From assembly GCA_047630355.1 (NCBI GenBank), contig JBLHXN010000006.1, forward strand, positions 1-64,000: DNA of 64,000 nucleotides, given 5' to 3'. A program made the position numbers and the translations under genes. The notes under the pieces are model-generated. The model saw nothing but the letters and a program-made list of their open reading frames with translations. It ran no database searches and was not told where the DNA came from. Of the stretch, positions 62,310 to 64,000 are shown piece after piece; positions within the stretch are counted from its first letter, which is position 1; each line of letters begins with the position of its first letter. This DNA is from JANQUM01 sp047630355. Lineage in GTDB: Bacteria > Bacteroidota > Bacteroidia > Cytophagales > Spirosomataceae.

Positions 62310-63470
62310 TTATTCTTTTACAGTCTGAACACCATTTGATAACTGTACAACGTAACAATCAAGTTTTAGGTCAAACTGTTTGGCGTAATCTGAAGCTTGT
62401 TGTTCGATAAAGCCTTCTACTGCATCTTTTTTCACAATATTGAGCGTACACCCACCAAAGCCGCCGCCCATCATACGGCTTCCTAAGACCAATTCATTTT
62501 CTTCCGTATTTTTTACGAGGAAATCGAGTTCTTCGCAACTCACTTCGTAGTCGTTCGATAATCCCCAATGCGTTTGGTACATATAATTTCCGAACATCCG
62601 TAAATCTCCTTGTGCCAACGCTTCGCACGCCCACGCTACCCGCTCAATTTCGGTTACTACGAAGCGGCAACGCTTCATTTCGAGCAAAGGCAATTTTGTA
62701 CGGTGTCTGGCAAAAAACGAAACCGAAACATCCCGCAAGCTTTTTATGTCTGGATTAAATTGTTGTAGCAAATAAACGCCCTCTTCGCATTCTCGGCGAC
62801 GGGTATTATATTCTGAATCAGCGAGGTTGTGTTTTACTCCGGTGTTGCATAAAACAAGTTCATAATCAGGAAAGTCAAACGGGAAATAACGGTGGACGAT
62901 ATCACGGCAGTCGAGTAAAATCACTCCGTTTTCTCTTCCGAAAAGCGAAGCGTACATATCCATGATGCCGCAATTTACTCCCGCAAAATTATGCTCCGCT
63001 TTTTGAGCGATGAGAGCCAGTTCTTTTCTGTCGAGTTTTAAATCAAAGATTTCATTCAGGGCAAAACCAAGACCGCAGGCAACTGCCGCCGATGAAGACA
63101 GCCCCGCTCCCAACGGCACATCACCACCGAAGGTGAGTTCAAAACCGTTTGGTATTTTGTGATTATTGTCAATAAGTTCTTTTGTTACACCAATCAGGTA
63201 ATTCGCCCAGCCTTTGGCTGACTTTTCCAAAGCGTCGAGCGTTATCTCAAAAGTTTCATCTAAATCAACCGAATAGAACTTCAGCAGATTATCCGTCCGT
63301 TTACTAATCGCGAAGACAATTGATTTGTCAATTGCGGCGGGTAAAACAAAACCGTTGTTATAATCAGTGTGTTCTCCAATTAGATTAATCCTTCCGGGTG
63401 CGTTCACAACCAAGTCGGGAGATTTTTGATATTGATTTTCGAATGCCGAAATTATTGGCGGGGCTTGCAT
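62310..63470 (-). CDS. galK: Galactokinase
   Basis: The 386-residue GHMP kinase has APGRINLIGEHTDYNNGFVL (galactokinase signature), GGDVPLGAGLSSSAAVACGL (ATP loop), CGIMDMYASLFGRENGVILL and GSRMMGGGFGGCTLNIVKKD. It phosphorylates galactose at C1 in the Leloir pathway. It is divergent from ccmB, and glpD follows it. Confidence 0.95.
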   Translation of the reverse strand: MQAPPIISAFENQYQKSPDLVVNAPGRINLIGEHTDYNNGFVLPAAIDKSIVFAISKRTDNLLKFYSVDLDETFEITLDALEKSAKGWANYLIGVTKELIDNNHKIPNGFELTFGGDVPLGAGLSSSAAVACGLGFALNEIFDLKLDRKELALIAQKAEHNFAGVNCGIMDMYASLFGRENGVILLDCRDIVHRYFPFDFPDYELVLCNTGVKHNLADSEYNTRRRECEEGVYLLQQFNPDIKSLRDVSVSFFARHRTKLPLLEMKRCRFVVTEIERVAWACEALAQGDLRMFGNYMYQTHWGLSNDYEVSCEELDFLVKNTEENELVLGSRMMGGGFGGCTLNIVKKDAVEGFIEQQASDYAKQFDLKLDCYVVQLSNGVQTVKE

Positions 63471-63572
63471 AGAGACAGTTGGGTAGCAGTAAATGAAAAG
63501 TAAAATTACTTCTTAAACCAAAGAAATCAATAAATATGAGGAATATCCTACGTATTGCATTTAATTGAGCCG

Positions 63573-63580
63573 TAACTTTG
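63573..63580 (+). promoter_or_regulatory. Possible promoter -7 box (TAACTTTG) directly before ccmB
   Basis: TAACTTTG fits TANNTTTG, with TTG at 63555-63557 about 15 bases upstream. The start codon is 5 bases further, so a transcript from here would be leaderless or nearly so. Confidence 0.4.
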
Positions 63581-63584
63581 CCGC

Positions 63585-64000
63585 ATGAAATCAGTATGGG
63601 CACTATTAAGTAAAGATATTCTGCTCGAATGGCGACAACGTTACGCCCTAAACGGCATGCTACTTTATGTAGTGAGCACTATTTTTGTGGCGTATATGAG
63701 TTTTAAACTCAAAGTAGCGAGTATTGAACCCATTACCTGGAATACGCTTTTTTGGATAATTCTGCTTTTTACAGCGGTAAATGCCATCACGAAAAGTTTT
63801 ACGCAAGAACGCAGCGGGCGATTAATTTACTATTACACCATCGTGAATCCGCAGGCAGTTATTATCGCAAAAATTGTTTACAATTCACTAATGCTTTTGG
63901 TGTTAGGACTAATCGGATTACTAATTTACACCACCATGATGGGAAATCCGGTGCAGGATATGCCACTCTATCTTTTCAGCGTGGTTTTAGGAGCAATCGG
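63585..64000 (+). CDS. ccmB: Heme exporter protein CcmB (3' end outside window)
   Basis: The frame from the ATG at 63585 runs to the window edge, about 138 codons. LSKDILLEWRQRYALNGMLL is the CcmB opening, and ITKSFTQERSGRLIYYYTIV follows, with hydrophobic spans before and after (VVSTIFVAYMSFKLK; LLVLGLIGLLIYTTMM). CcmB is the membrane subunit of the heme exporter in cytochrome c maturation system I. The C-terminus is missing only because the window ends. Confidence 0.88.
   Translation, partial: MKSVWALLSKDILLEWRQRYALNGMLLYVVSTIFVAYMSFKLKVASIEPITWNTLFWIILLFTAVNAITKSFTQERSGRLIYYYTIVNPQAVIIAKIVYNSLMLLVLGLIGLLIYTTMMGNPVQDMPLYLFSVVLGAI

Overview
The window looks like a chromosomal segment of a moderately AT-rich member of the Bacteroidota, most likely order Cytophagales. 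Indications are TANFOR and FnIII surface proteins, DUF4249/TonB-receptor remnants, an OMP_b-brl_3 receptor, the fused DAHP synthase/type II chorismate mutase, a YHYH protein, the ETHE1-rhodanese fusion, split YeeE/YedE proteins, and several promoter-like TTG-N(17-24)-TANNTTTG motifs. I saw no rRNA, tRNA or CRISPR array. Genus is not determinable from the sequence alone.

Region 1-16.8 kb is a leftward block of giant exported proteins, probably one operon. In transcription order it holds an outer-membrane beta-barrel protein (broken by an A9 homopolymer frameshift just after its signal peptide), a TANFOR-domain protein, a very large coiled-coil protein split into two same-frame ORFs by one TAA codon, an FnIII-type protein, and a protein made of at least 19 tandem Ig-like repeats of about 75 residues that leaves the window. 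It looks like a cell-surface apparatus or adhesin system and is the best candidate here for an undescribed system.

Region 16.8-31.2 kb is a mixed, decaying segment. It has remnants of a pRiA4b ORF-3-like gene and an IS982-type transposase, two degraded DUF4249 genes, a degraded TonB-dependent receptor, an intact OMP_b-brl_3 receptor, a Crp/Fnr regulator, a lipase-like hydrolase, a DUF2071 protein, an aldose-epimerase-like protein and a methyltransferase pseudogene. A sulfur-oxidation cluster follows in which only the persulfide dioxygenase-rhodanese fusion looks intact; the TauE/SafE exporter, DsrE protein and TsdA-type cytochrome are all damaged. The two YeeE/YedE half-transporters at 39.9-41.0 kb probably belong to the same physiology.

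Region 31.3-33.8 kb is a rightward cluster of exported proteins (YHYH, YwqK/MORN-like lipoprotein, SCO, EF-hand) ended by a strong hairpin. From 33.8 to 64 kb the window is mostly housekeeping: purL (carrying in-frame dispersed-repeat insertions), rlmF, aroG-chorismate mutase, proline dehydrogenase, lspA, purK-purE, clpP-clpX, a DsbA-like protein, DUF2157 membrane proteins, a voltage-gated channel, a penta-heme cytochrome, an aldo/keto reductase, cysM, feoA-feoB, glpD, galK and the start of ccmB. Several intergenic hairpins and dispersed repeats are present.
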